A stretch of DNA of 46,223 bases from Oscillospiraceae bacterium (GTDB lineage: Bacteria > Bacillota > Clostridia > Oscillospirales > Oscillospiraceae). The stretch is taken from contig JAAWQX010000016.1 in the NCBI GenBank assembly GCA_022800755.1, positions 1-46,223 of the forward strand, given 5' to 3'. The translations under genes were made by a program, and so were the position numbers. The notes under the pieces were generated by a model that worked only from the letters and a program-made list of their open reading frames with translations, did no database searches and was not told the origin of the DNA. Positions 15,961 through 24,081 of the stretch are shown one piece after another (the first letter of the stretch is position 1; the number at the start of each line of letters is the position of its first letter).

Positions 15961-15999
15961 ATAAAAAACTCCTTTCGTGGCGTTGCCACGAAAAGAGTT
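15961..15999 (-). terminator. Riboswitch expression platform: terminator that also hides the ribosome site
   Basis: A 15-bp stem (15985-15999 with 15967-15981, loop GTT, one G-T pair) ends in TTTTTTAT. The GGAG ribosome site of folT lies within the downstream arm, so the folded hairpin both ends transcription and masks translation. A competing 13-position antiterminator pairs 16004-16016 with 15984-15996 (12 matches): TGCCACCAAAAGA with TCTTTTCGTGGCA. Confidence 0.85.
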
Positions 16000-16010
16000 C
16001 GATTCTTTTG

Positions 16011-16112
16011 GTGGCAGCGGATGCGGCCTAACATCGCGGAACCGATGCCGGTCCCTTCGTCAGCGAGCAACATCCCGTCTCGCTGCACTTAACGCATTAG
16101 GTCCTACTCTGA
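16011..16112 (-). ncRNA. THF (tetrahydrofolate) riboswitch aptamer
   Basis: On the minus strand the order GAGTAGG, GCGTTAAGTG (16086-16095), GGGATGTTG (16068-16076), CGAAGGGAC (16051-16059) and GCCGCATCCGCTG (16015-16027) reproduces the conserved blocks of the THF riboswitch (RF01831 class). The class senses reduced folates and shuts off folate uptake or synthesis genes. Here the aptamer's closing strand CTGCCA is also the first strand of the antiterminator, so ligand binding should free the terminator: an OFF switch. Confidence 0.92.
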
Positions 16113-16143
16113 CAATGTGCAAGGCAAATGCCTTAACAGATAT

Positions 16144-16172
16144 AATGTAGCACAATTCACCAAAATATGCAA
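16144..16172 (-). promoter_or_regulatory. Promoter of the riboswitch-folT transcript
   Basis: On the minus strand TTGCAT (16167-16172), 17 bases, TACATT (16144-16149). It starts transcription about 25 bases before the aptamer. The short palindrome AAGGCATTTGCCTT (16121-16134) lies between them. Confidence 0.6.
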
Positions 16173-16177
16173 GTCCC

Positions 16178-16990
16178 TTATTTTGCACCGGCCCGTAGCC
16201 GCACCAATCCGGTAATCACCGCCGCCAGCAGTCCGGTCCGCACCCATTGCAATACAAACGATGTCAAAAAATAGGTCGCATGGCCCCAAATGGGCAGGTA
16301 CATCGCCGCAACCAGCCCCATCAGTACCGCTGTGCCCACCGCCAGCAGCGCGAGGTTCCGCCGGGTACGCGCCATGGGTTCCCGCCGGAAGCACAGCGCC
16401 GTAGCCACGATCAGCGCCGCCAACACAAAGAACATCCCCCAGGCCATGGCCAAGCGGGTGTAATTCCAACTCGCCTCCCATTGGAGCGTTTGAAAAATCA
16501 TCCCCCAGCGGATGCCCGTGCCGTACCATAAAAACAGATCCACCAAAATGCTCACCACCCAGGCGCACCACAGCCCCGCCCGCCGCCGGACAATCAGGCA
16601 AATCAGCCCGCACAATGCAAACGGCACAGCCAGGATCAGCCCTTCCAAAAAACCGCCCAAAATCGTAAGCAGCAGCCACACCAGCCCGGCGAAGCACAAT
16701 AAGATCACGCCCGCCACGCTCTGCCCATGGCTGCGCTCAGACGGCACCGGCGCCGCTGTTTCCTGTGTGTTCGTATCCGTCGAAGCCTCCGGGGACTGGC
16801 CCGTCACAAGCTCATCCAGCGACACGCCGAACAACTGGCTCAGCTTCATCAGCTTATCCAATTCCGGCACAGACGCCCCCGTCTCCCATTTGGAAACCGA
16901 CTGCCGGGACACTTCCAGCGCGTCAGCCAAGTCGGTTTGGGACAGCCCCCGCGCCGCGCGCATGGTGTAAATGCGTTCTCCTAATTCCAC
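16178..16990 (-). CDS. XRE-family regulator fused to a membrane domain
   Basis: 270 residues. Residues about 3-58 are a Cro/C1-type helix-turn-helix (ERIYTMRAARGLSQTDLADALEVSRQ, then SVSKWETG). A polar linker follows (about 65-90), then six or so membrane spans to the C-terminus. I choose GTG 16990, with GGAGG before it, since the HTH starts right there; longer upstream frames lack a ribosome site. Membrane-tethered HTH proteins of this kind are frequent in Clostridia, but signal and targets are unknown. It is divergent from galE, and a palindrome lies between the two promoters. Confidence 0.85.
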   Translation of the reverse strand: MELGERIYTMRAARGLSQTDLADALEVSRQSVSKWETGASVPELDKLMKLSQLFGVSLDELVTGQSPEASTDTNTQETAAPVPSERSHGQSVAGVILLCFAGLVWLLLTILGGFLEGLILAVPFALCGLICLIVRRRAGLWCAWVVSILVDLFLWYGTGIRWGMIFQTLQWEASWNYTRLAMAWGMFFVLAALIVATALCFRREPMARTRRNLALLAVGTAVLMGLVAAMYLPIWGHATYFLTSFVLQWVRTGLLAAVITGLVRLRAGAK

Positions 16991-17014
16991 GAATATCCCT
17001 CCGTTTCTGCCCAA

Positions 17015-17043
17015 ATTATAGCCCAAGCTCCGCAAAAAGTCCA
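17015..17043 (-). promoter_or_regulatory. Promoter of the membrane XRE gene
   Basis: On the minus strand TGGACT (17038-17043), 17 bases, TATAAT (17015-17020). Confidence 0.6.
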
Positions 17044-17064
17044 CCAAGCGAGCTTGAAAAATCC

Positions 17065-17079
17065 GCAACCAACGGTTGC
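17065..17079. promoter_or_regulatory. Palindrome between divergent xre and galE promoters
   Basis: GCAACC-aac-GGTTGC, perfect 6-bp arms, lies upstream of both promoters. It may be an operator for the XRE protein, which would be autoregulated and possibly affect galE; this is a guess from position. Confidence 0.3.
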
Positions 17080-17104
17080 ACCTGGCTAAAATCGCCCCCT
17101 GCCC

Positions 17105-17133
17105 TTGCAAATTCCGGTGGAAAATGGTATCAT
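17105..17133 (+). promoter_or_regulatory. galE promoter
   Basis: TTGCAA (17105-17110), 17 bases, TATCAT (17128-17133), followed by GGAGG just before the ATG. Confidence 0.65.
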
Positions 17134-17157
17134 GGGAACAGATTTGGAGGAGCGCCT

Positions 17158-18174
17158 ATGAACATCCTATTGGCCGGCGGTGCCGGATACATCGGTTCCC
17201 ATACAGCCGTGTCCCTGCTGGACGCGGGGCACGATGTCATCATCGCGGACAATTTCGCGAACAGTTCCCCCGTAGCCGTGGAACGCGTGCGGGAGGTCTC
17301 CGGCAAGCCTGTGACCTGCTACCGCGCGGATGTGTGCGACAAGGCCGCCATGGAGCGTATTTTTCAGGAAAACAACATCGATTGCATCGTCCACTTCGCC
17401 GCGCTGAAAGGCGTGGGGGAATCCGTCGAAATCCCCGTAGCCTATTACCGCAACAATATCGACACCACCCTCACCCTGTTAGAGTGCATGGCAAAATTCG
17501 GCGTGCGGAACATGGTGTTCTCTTCCTCGGCCACGGTCTACGGCGACGAAAACCCCATTCCCTATGCAGAGACCATGCGCCGGGGCAGCAGCAGCCACCC
17601 CTATGGCTGGACGAAAATTTTTATGGAGCAGATTTTTGAGGACGCAGCAAAAGCCGATCCGAATTTGTCCGTGGTGCTTCTGCGGTACTTCAATCCCATC
17701 GGCGCCCATCCCTCGGGCCGCATGGGGGAGGACCCCCGGGGCGTGCCCAACAATCTGATGCCGTACATTTCCCAGGTCGCCGTAGGCCGCCGGGAAAAGC
17801 TGACGGTCTTCGGCGGCGACTACCCCACCCCGGACGGCACCTGCCGCCGGGATTACCTGCACGTCATGGACCTCGCCGAAGGGCATCTGGAAGCCGTGGA
17901 ATACGCCGCCGCCCACAAGGGCGCGGAGGCGTTCAACCTGGGCACCGGCACGCCGTACAGCGTGCTGGAGATCATCCGGGCCTTTGAGACCGCCACTGGC
18001 GTGTCCATCCCTTACGCCATCGGTGACCGCCGCGCCGGTGACCTACCAGAGTTCTGGGCAGACGCGTCCAAAGCTGAACGGGTCCTGTGCTGGACCGCTA
18101 AGCGCGATTTGACGGAAATGTGCCGGGATACCTGGAACTGGCAAAGCCACAATCCAAAAGGCTACGAGGAATAA
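17158..18174 (+). CDS. galE: UDP-glucose 4-epimerase
   Basis: A 338-residue extended short-chain dehydrogenase. The NAD-binding GGAGYIGS lies at residues 7-14, then SSSATVYGD (with the catalytic Ser/Thr), and Y149-x3-K153 (YGWTK), in register with the classical GalE tyrosine and lysine. NPIGAHPSG is a further family motif. It interconverts UDP-glucose and UDP-galactose, feeding surface polysaccharides or galactose use. Single gene with its own promoter; no galKT nearby. A longer frame upstream of ATG 17158 has no ribosome site and is not coding. Confidence 0.95.
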   Translation: MNILLAGGAGYIGSHTAVSLLDAGHDVIIADNFANSSPVAVERVREVSGKPVTCYRADVCDKAAMERIFQENNIDCIVHFAALKGVGESVEIPVAYYRNNIDTTLTLLECMAKFGVRNMVFSSSATVYGDENPIPYAETMRRGSSSHPYGWTKIFMEQIFEDAAKADPNLSVVLLRYFNPIGAHPSGRMGEDPRGVPNNLMPYISQVAVGRREKLTVFGGDYPTPDGTCRRDYLHVMDLAEGHLEAVEYAAAHKGAEAFNLGTGTPYSVLEIIRAFETATGVSIPYAIGDRRAGDLPEFWADASKAERVLCWTAKRDLTEMCRDTWNWQSHNPKGYEE

Positions 18175-18209
18175 AAAAACACCCCCGCAGGAATGACCCT
18201 GCGGGGGTG
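18173..18209 (-). terminator. Terminator between galE and the SnoaL-like gene
   Basis: CACCCCCGCAGG / CCTGCGGGGGTG (18180-18191 with 18198-18209). A run of seven T's follows on the minus strand, so it mainly ends the leftward transcript; on the plus strand the T run is poor. Confidence 0.8.
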
Positions 18210-18217
18210 CTTCATAT

Positions 18218-18670
18218 TCACCGCTTGTAAATGCTCAAGTCCAGATGCCGGGAGGTATCGCCCTCCGCCCGGGCGACGAAATTCCGGGTGTCAAACCGCC
18301 ATTTGCCGTTCTCTTTCACAAAGGTATCGAACTTCCGGTCCACCCAAATGATGCGGGGCATGAATTCCCCGGTCACGCCTTGAACAACCACCGTATAAGA
18401 CCGTCCCTTGGCAGTCAGGCCGTCCTCCGCCACCTCAATGATGGGGTCGATGCACATATGGCAGGTCTTCGGCGTACCGTCCTCAAAGCGCACGATGGGC
18501 TTCAAGGTCATCATGTAGGCCTTGGGATTTCTGTCATAGGTGAGCTTGCCGTCATAAGAGATCTGCGCATCCTTGAGCAGGTCGCAAACGCCGTCAAAAT
18601 CGCCGGAATCGATGCGCCAGCAGTACTCATACATCAGCTTTTGAATTTCATAAATATCTTCCATTGCCAT
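18218..18670 (-). CDS. SnoaL-like (NTF2-fold) protein
   Basis: 150 residues with the layout of a SnoaL-like/nuclear-transport-factor-2 fold: an N-terminal helix pair (IYEIQKLMYEYCWRIDSGDF), then curved sheet ending VKENGKWRFDTRNFV. Such proteins are small-molecule enzymes (isomerases, hydratases, dehydratases) or binding proteins; the substrate cannot be read here. ATG 18670 has AAGGAGAGGAG before it. A promoter (18700-18728) lies just ahead, partly at the end of rluD, so the gene can be expressed alone or by read-through of the leftward operon. Confidence 0.7.
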   Translation of the reverse strand: MAMEDIYEIQKLMYEYCWRIDSGDFDGVCDLLKDAQISYDGKLTYDRNPKAYMMTLKPIVRFEDGTPKTCHMCIDPIIEVAEDGLTAKGRSYTVVVQGVTGEFMPRIIWVDRKFDTFVKENGKWRFDTRNFVARAEGDTSRHLDLSIYKR

Positions 18671-18699
18671 AGAAATGCTCCTCTCCTTAATATGACAAT

Positions 18700-18728
18700 A
18701 TTGTAACAGCTTTTCCCATGACATACAA
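18700..18728 (-). promoter_or_regulatory. Promoter of the SnoaL-like gene
   Basis: On the minus strand TTGTAT (18723-18728), 17 bases, TACAAT (18700-18705). The 10-base palindrome ACAATATTGT (18695-18704) overlaps the -10. Confidence 0.5.
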
Positions 18729-18737
18729 GTCAATTTC

Positions 18738-19655
18738 TTAGATTTCACTCCCCAGACGGGTCAATACGTCCAAAAAATAGTCTGGCAGTTCTGTGATGAG
18801 CCGCACCGGTTCCCCGGTACGGGGGTGGATGAATTTCAATTCCCGGGCGTGGAGACACTGCCCCGTCAGCCCTTTTTCCGGCAGTCTCGCGTGTCCGTAG
18901 ACCTCGTCCCCCAGCAAAGGGTGCCCGATATGGGCCATATGCACCCGAATCTGATGGGTCCGCCCGGTCTCCAGCCGGCAGCGCAGATGGGTATAGCCCC
19001 GGTACCGGGCCAGCACTTCCCAATGGGTCACGGCGGGGCGGGAATTCTGGCTGGTGACAGCCATTTTTTTGCGCTCGTTGGGATGCCGCCCGATGGGCGC
19101 GTCCACAGTGCCGACGTCCTCCCGGAAGCTGCCCACGACCACCGCCTCGTACACCCGGGACAAACTCCGATCCGCCAACTGCGCCGACAGCGCCAGATGG
19201 GCCGCGTCGTTTTTCGCGGCGATGATCAGCCCCGACGTGTCCTTATCGATGCGATGAACAATACCGGGCCGTTTCTCGCCCCCCACACCGGACAAACTGT
19301 CCCCGCAGTGGTACAACAGCGCGTTCACCAGGGTCCCCATGGGATGCCCCGGCGCGGGATGCACCACCATGCCCCGGGGCTTGTTGACTACAATTACGTC
19401 ATCATCCTCGAACACCACGTCCAGCGGAATGTCCTGGGGCAAAATGGGGATCTCCACGGCGTCATTCAGCACCACTGTGAATTCCTCCCCGGCGGTGAGT
19501 TTATGGTTCTTCTTCACCGGCAAACCGTTCAGCGTGATTTCGCCGTTTTCCAGCATCCGCTGGGCGGCGGATCGGGTCAGCCCCGGCACAGCCTGGGGCA
19601 GCCAAGCGTCGATGCGGGGTCCGGTCTCCCCGGCGGTGACAATGAGCAGTTCCAT
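18738..19655 (-). CDS. RluA/RluD-family pseudouridine synthase
   Basis: 305 residues. The N-terminal S4 RNA-binding domain lies at about residues 12-65 (RIDAWLPQAVPGLTRSAAQRMLENGEI). The catalytic domain carries HRIDKDTSG with the active aspartate D137, and RLETGRTHQIRVHM further on. It isomerises uridines in RNA, most probably in 23S rRNA as RluD does. The exact target is not certain, so I leave the symbol blank. Its ATG overlaps the lspA stop by one base (TAATG), the usual Firmicute lspA-rluD pairing. Confidence 0.92.
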   Translation of the reverse strand: MELLIVTAGETGPRIDAWLPQAVPGLTRSAAQRMLENGEITLNGLPVKKNHKLTAGEEFTVVLNDAVEIPILPQDIPLDVVFEDDDVIVVNKPRGMVVHPAPGHPMGTLVNALLYHCGDSLSGVGGEKRPGIVHRIDKDTSGLIIAAKNDAAHLALSAQLADRSLSRVYEAVVVGSFREDVGTVDAPIGRHPNERKKMAVTSQNSRPAVTHWEVLARYRGYTHLRCRLETGRTHQIRVHMAHIGHPLLGDEVYGHARLPEKGLTGQCLHARELKFIHPRTGEPVRLITELPDYFLDVLTRLGSEI

Positions 19656-20416
19656 TACAGGATCTCTTTCAAAATATCGTCCACAGTCACGCCATTCAAT
19701 TCCTCAGGCAGCGGCTCCGCAGATTTTTTGACAGGTGTCTTCGTGTCTACGGCAGGCGCTTCCGGCTCCGGCGGGACTTCCAGCCCGTCAAACTCGGCAA
19801 AGGGGTCGGCCGCGTTGATGGGCGCGGGGTCGTCGTAAAGCTTCCCGGTGCGGCGGCGCTCCTTGACTTCCTCCGGTACCTCCGGGGCTTGGCGCTTTTT
19901 GGACCGCAGGACAAGCCCGGCCTTTTCTTTCGGCGGCGCAGCTTCATCGGACTGCTCCGCCGGGGATTTTTTCTCCGGCAAAATCAGGCACACGCACAGC
20001 AGCACGCCGCAGACCGTCACGAAAATATCCGCCACATTGAATACGGCAAACTCCATAAACTCTGTGCGGAACATATCCACCACATAACCGTACAGCGCCC
20101 GGTCGATGGCGTTGCCCAGCCCTCCGGCGGCAATGAGCACCAGCAGCCAGCAAAACCGCCGGTCCTTCACCTTACCCACCGCCAGCGCGTAGGCCACGCC
20201 CACGGCAAACAGTACCGCGATGGCCACAAAGCCCCAGCGGTAAGCGCCCCCGGACAAAAAGCCGAAGGCCATGCCAGTATTATGGAGATTCACCAGGCTC
20301 ATCACGCCGGGGATCAGCTGCATCACGCCTTCATTTAGGGCGATCTTCAACGTCACAAAATACTTCAGCCCCTGGTCCAAAACCAAAACCAAAGCGGCCG
20401 CAATGGCATACAACAT
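19655..20416 (-). CDS. lspA: Signal peptidase II with a long charged C-terminal tail
   Basis: 253 residues. Residues 1-148 are a normal LspA with four spans and the two catalytic aspartates in GNAIDR (D105) and FNVAD (D130). It cleaves prolipoproteins just before the lipidated cysteine. Residues about 149-253 are an extra hydrophilic tail rich in Lys, Glu and Pro with no recognisable domain; family members usually stop near residue 160. I start at ATG 20416, with AAGGAA upstream; a 10-codon longer start lacks a ribosome site. Between ileS and rluD in the leftward operon. Confidence 0.9.
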   Translation of the reverse strand: MLYAIAAALVLVLDQGLKYFVTLKIALNEGVMQLIPGVMSLVNLHNTGMAFGFLSGGAYRWGFVAIAVLFAVGVAYALAVGKVKDRRFCWLLVLIAAGGLGNAIDRALYGYVVDMFRTEFMEFAVFNVADIFVTVCGVLLCVCLILPEKKSPAEQSDEAAPPKEKAGLVLRSKKRQAPEVPEEVKERRRTGKLYDDPAPINAADPFAEFDGLEVPPEPEAPAVDTKTPVKKSAEPLPEELNGVTVDDILKEIL

Positions 20417-20440
20417 CGCCAAACCGTTCCTTTCGTCATA

Positions 20441-20472
20441 CGGCACGGGCAGAAAAGTCCCACCCGTGCCGG
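20441..20472. repeat. Hairpin between ileS and lspA
   Basis: CGGCACGGG ... CCCGTGCCG arms with a 13-base loop. A TTTTTT run follows on the plus strand only, where no gene reads through. On the transcribed minus strand no T run follows, so it is more likely an RNA-processing or stability hairpin than a terminator. Confidence 0.5.
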
Positions 20473-20481
20473 TTTTTTACA

Positions 20482-23295
20482 TTATTCAGCCAGGGCCGCC
20501 GCGCAGCGTGCGCACAGTTCCGGCTCGTTGGGGTCGGAACCCACCGTGTTGGAGTGCATCCAGCAGCGGGGGCACTTGGGCGCGGTGCTTGGCTCCACCT
20601 GCACAGTCAGACCAGCGAATTCCTCGCCCGGCACGCCCGTGCCGTCGCCATCTTGGATCTGCACCTCGGATACGATGCAAAGCTGGGCAAAATCCGCGTC
20701 TTTGATTTGAGCAAAGCGCTCTTTCGCGTCGCCGGAAACGAACAGCGTCAGCTTCGCGTCCAGGGGCTTGCCCACTTTTTTCTCCGCCCGGGACAGCTCC
20801 AGCGCCTTGTTCACATCGTCCCGCACGGCCACGCATTTGCTCCAGTAGGACAGCGCGTCCTCGGACAGTACCAGCGCCGGGTCATAGTCGGGCATATCGT
20901 TGAGCACCACATTTTCTGTGCGGTCTCCGGCCTTGTGGGCCATGGCCTGCCAGATCTCGTCACTGGTAAAGGCCAGAACCGGGGCCACAAGCCGGGTCAT
21001 GCCGGACAAAATCGTATACAGCGCGGTCTGTGCCGACCGGCGGGACAGGGAATTCACCCCGTCGCAGTACAGCCGGTCCTTGATAATGTCCAGATAGAAG
21101 TTGGACATATCCACCACGCAGAAGTTATAAATGGCCCGGTAAACGATATGGAACTCGTAGCTTTCATAAGCGGCACGGGCCGTTTTGACCATTTCATTGA
21201 AGGTGTGCAGGGCGTAGCGGTCCAGGGGCAGCAGGTCGGAAACTGCTGCCGCGTCCTTATCCGGGTCAAAGTCAAAGAGGTTGCCCAGCATATACCGGGC
21301 CGTGTTGCGGATCTTCAAATACGCCTGGCTGAGCTGCTTCATGATCTCCGGGGAGATGCGCATATCCTGGGTATAGTCCGCACTGGACACCCACAGCCGG
21401 AGCATATCCGCGCCGTAATCTTTGATGACGTCGTCCGGGGATACCGCGTTACCCAGGGACTTGTGCATCGCCTTGCCCTCACCGTCCACAGTCCAGCCGT
21501 GGGTGATGATCTGCTTATACGGCGCGATGCCGTTGACGGCGATAGAGGTCAGCATGGAGCTTTGGAACCAGCCGCGATACTGATCGCCGCCCTCCAGATA
21601 GATCTCCGCCGGGTAGTGCAGTTCCTCCCGCTGGTCCGCCACGGCGCACCAGGTAGACCCGGAATCGAACCACACGTCCATGATATCGGTCTCTTTGCTG
21701 AAATGCGTCCCGCCGCACTTGGGGCACTTGAAGCCCGCAGGCACCAACTCGTTGGCGTCCTTCTCAAACCAGATATTCGAGCCGTGCTCTCTGAACAAAT
21801 CAGACGTGCGCCGGATGGTCTCCGGCGTGACGATATCCGCGCCGCAGTCGTCGCAGTAGAAGATCGGGATCGGCACGCCCCACTTGCGCTGACGGGAAAT
21901 GCACCAGTCGTTGCGCTCCGAGATCATGGCGGTCATGCGGTCCTTACCCCAGGCGGGGTGCCAGCTGATGCCGTCGCAGCTTCCCACCGCGGCGTCCTTA
22001 ATGGCGTCCACGGAGCAGAACCACTGTTCCGTCGCCCGGTAGATGATGGGGTGTTTGCAGCGCCAGCAGTGGGGATAGCTGTGGGTGATATCCTCTTTGC
22101 TCAGCAGCGCACCGCAGGTCTCCAGGTCCACCACCACCTGCTCATTGGCAGCGGCGTAATACTGCCCGTTGTACTTCTCGTCGGTCATCACGCCCTTGGC
22201 GTTCACCGGCACGGGCGTGCCGATGTGGGTCTTCCCTGCGTCGTCATAGGCCTTGCAGATGTTAAAGTCATCCGCACCGAAGCCCGGGGCCGTATGCACG
22301 CAGCCGGTACCGGCATCGAGCGTGACATGATCGCCGCACAGCAGCACGGAATCCCGGTCAAATAGCGGATGCTTCGCGGTCATCAGTTCGAATTCCTCGC
22401 CCTTCAGGGTGCACAGCACCTTGCAGGCGGAATAATCGATCTTCGCCGCCTTGCACACGCTCTCCGCCAGCGCCTGGGCCAGGATATACACCTCGCTGTT
22501 CGGCGCCTGAAGCAGCACGTAGTCATACACGGGATTGACGCAGATGGCCATATTCCCGGGGATGGTCCACGGGGTCGTGGTCCAAATGACGAAATAGGTC
22601 TTGGACAAATCGGCATACTGCGCCAGCTTGCCCTGATCGTCCCGGACGGAAAATTTCACAAACAAGGTGGTGCAGGGGTCGTCCTGATACTCGATCTCCG
22701 CTTCCGCCAGGGCGGTCTGGTCATGGGGACACCAGTATACAGGCTTCATGCCCTTATAGATGTAGCCCTTTTCGGCCATCTTTCCGAAGACCTCGATCTG
22801 CTTAGCCTCAAAATCGGGCAATAGCGTGATATAAGGGTTCTCCCAATCGCCCAGCACGCCCAGGCGCTGGAACTGCTCGGTCATCTTGTCAATAAAGCCC
22901 AATGCGAATTCCTTGCACTTATCCCGGAACTCCGCCGTGGTCATCTTTTCCCGGTCGATGTGCTTGTCCTTCAAAACGGCAGACTCGATGGGCAGGCCGT
23001 GGGTATCCCAACCGGGGATATAGGGCGAGTACCAGCCGGTCATATTCCGGTGCTTGACAATGATATCCTTCAAAATCTTATTCAACGCCGTACCAATGTG
23101 GATATTCCCGTTGGCATAGGGAGGGCCATCGTGCAGGATGAATTTGGGTTTCCCCACATTGCGCTCCACCATTTTGCGGTACAGCTCCATGGCCTGCCAG
23201 ACCTTGAGCATATCCGGCTCCCGTTTGGGCAGTCCGGCGCGCATGGGGAATTCCGTTTTCGGCAGATTCACAGTCGCGTTATAATCTTTTGCCAT
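20482..23295 (-). CDS. ileS: Isoleucyl-tRNA synthetase
   Basis: 937 residues. The class I HIGH element is NGNIHIGT (about residues 62-69), then an editing domain in the middle third, and an anticodon-binding region. A C-terminal zinc finger follows (CPRCW ... CARC). The usual KMSKS loop reads GEGKAMHKSLGN (about residues 605-616), so the first Lys and the first Ser are replaced while the second Lys is kept. It charges tRNA-Ile. Placed after divIVA as in many Firmicutes. Its 106-base leader is too short for a T-box and holds only a plain hairpin. GGAG precedes the ATG. Confidence 0.97.
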   Translation of the reverse strand: MAKDYNATVNLPKTEFPMRAGLPKREPDMLKVWQAMELYRKMVERNVGKPKFILHDGPPYANGNIHIGTALNKILKDIIVKHRNMTGWYSPYIPGWDTHGLPIESAVLKDKHIDREKMTTAEFRDKCKEFALGFIDKMTEQFQRLGVLGDWENPYITLLPDFEAKQIEVFGKMAEKGYIYKGMKPVYWCPHDQTALAEAEIEYQDDPCTTLFVKFSVRDDQGKLAQYADLSKTYFVIWTTTPWTIPGNMAICVNPVYDYVLLQAPNSEVYILAQALAESVCKAAKIDYSACKVLCTLKGEEFELMTAKHPLFDRDSVLLCGDHVTLDAGTGCVHTAPGFGADDFNICKAYDDAGKTHIGTPVPVNAKGVMTDEKYNGQYYAAANEQVVVDLETCGALLSKEDITHSYPHCWRCKHPIIYRATEQWFCSVDAIKDAAVGSCDGISWHPAWGKDRMTAMISERNDWCISRQRKWGVPIPIFYCDDCGADIVTPETIRRTSDLFREHGSNIWFEKDANELVPAGFKCPKCGGTHFSKETDIMDVWFDSGSTWCAVADQREELHYPAEIYLEGGDQYRGWFQSSMLTSIAVNGIAPYKQIITHGWTVDGEGKAMHKSLGNAVSPDDVIKDYGADMLRLWVSSADYTQDMRISPEIMKQLSQAYLKIRNTARYMLGNLFDFDPDKDAAAVSDLLPLDRYALHTFNEMVKTARAAYESYEFHIVYRAIYNFCVVDMSNFYLDIIKDRLYCDGVNSLSRRSAQTALYTILSGMTRLVAPVLAFTSDEIWQAMAHKAGDRTENVVLNDMPDYDPALVLSEDALSYWSKCVAVRDDVNKALELSRAEKKVGKPLDAKLTLFVSGDAKERFAQIKDADFAQLCIVSEVQIQDGDGTGVPGEEFAGLTVQVEPSTAPKCPRCWMHSNTVGSDPNEPELCARCAAALAE

Positions 23296-23331
23296 GTCTT
23301 TTTCTCCTATCTTTCAAACATGTATCAGCAA

Positions 23332-23366
23332 GGTGCGGAGCGATGGCCCACCCATCGCTCCGCACC
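23332..23366. repeat. Perfect 15-bp hairpin between divIVA and ileS
   Basis: GGTGCGGAGCGATGG with its exact inverse and a 5-base loop, without a T run on either strand. Probably a transcript-processing or partial-attenuation structure. Confidence 0.55.
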
Positions 23367-23401
23367 TACGATTTCAACTTCACATCACACACCGCGCCCC
23401 A

Positions 23402-23962
23402 TTACAGGGAAAACAGCTGTGTGGCTTCAAAACCGTCGGCGCCCTGTACGGGTTCGGTAATTCGCACCTGCTCGCTTTCGGGTATTCGGTCGGTTTTGGG
23501 CATAGCTGCGCCCGCCGCCTGAGGGACGGCGTCCAGGTAACGGATCTGGCGCTCGCATAACGCGCGGGCATCGTTGAGGAAATGGGCGAACGTCGCCTGC
23601 ACGGCAGCGAGACGGCCCTCTTCCGTAGAGACCTGCTGTTTGATCTCAGCCAGGGCTTCTAATGACTGGGCAGTCGCGTCGGTGATGATGGCCTCGCTTT
23701 TGGACTTTGCGTCCTCCTCGATCTGGGATGCCATCTGCTGGGCAGAGACCAACGCCTGGCGCATTGCCTCCTCGGTGCTGCGGTACTCCTCCACCTTATC
23801 GGCAAGGATCTTCAGCTTTCCCTTGAGCACAGAGATCTCCTTCGCCTGGCTTTCTAATTCCTGGGCAACGCCTTCCAGATAATCGTCCACGCTGCTCATT
23901 TCATATCCGCCGAACACGGCCTTTTCAAAGGTCTTTGCTCTGATATCCTGGGCTGTGATCAT
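23402..23962 (-). CDS. divIVA: DivIVA family cell-division/polarity protein
   Basis: 186 residues. The N-terminal DivIVA domain (ITAQDIRAKTFEKAVFGGYEMSSVDDYLE) binds curved membrane; residues about 30-140 are a long coiled coil (ELESQAKEISVLKGKLKILADKVEEYR and onward). The C-terminus is less structured. DivIVA gathers at poles and septa and recruits division or sporulation partners. It lies between sepF and ileS, as in other Firmicutes. GTGG is the nearest ribosome site, so expression may be moderate. Confidence 0.93.
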   Translation of the reverse strand: MITAQDIRAKTFEKAVFGGYEMSSVDDYLEGVAQELESQAKEISVLKGKLKILADKVEEYRSTEEAMRQALVSAQQMASQIEEDAKSKSEAIITDATAQSLEALAEIKQQVSTEEGRLAAVQATFAHFLNDARALCERQIRYLDAVPQAAGAAMPKTDRIPESEQVRITEPVQGADGFEATQLFSL

Positions 23963-24022
23963 ATCTTTTATCCACCTTTGTATAAGTATTTCTGTCTCTT
24001 TCTCTATCTAAGCTTCGCAGCA

Positions 24023-24081
24023 TTCCGCTCCGCGGAGCGGAAACAATCAAATCCATTCGTTTGAACGCAAGCGTTCAAACG
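24023..24081. repeat. Two perfect palindromes in the sepF-divIVA gap
   Basis: TTCCGCTCCGCGGAGCGGAA (24023-24042) and CGTTTGAACGC-aa-GCGTTCAAACG (24058-24081). Neither has a T run on the transcribed minus strand. The gap is where ylmG and ylmH sit in many relatives. Confidence 0.6.

Noticed and set aside
20441-20472. Terminator for ileS
   Set aside because: The T run follows the hairpin only on the plus strand, while ileS is on the minus strand.
20554-22365. Long plus-strand frame opposite ileS
   Set aside because: Antisense to ileS and without recognisable domains.
23296-23401. Possible T-box leader before ileS
   Set aside because: The gap is only 106 bases, lacks a specifier loop and the T-box antiterminator sequence, and its single hairpin has no T run.
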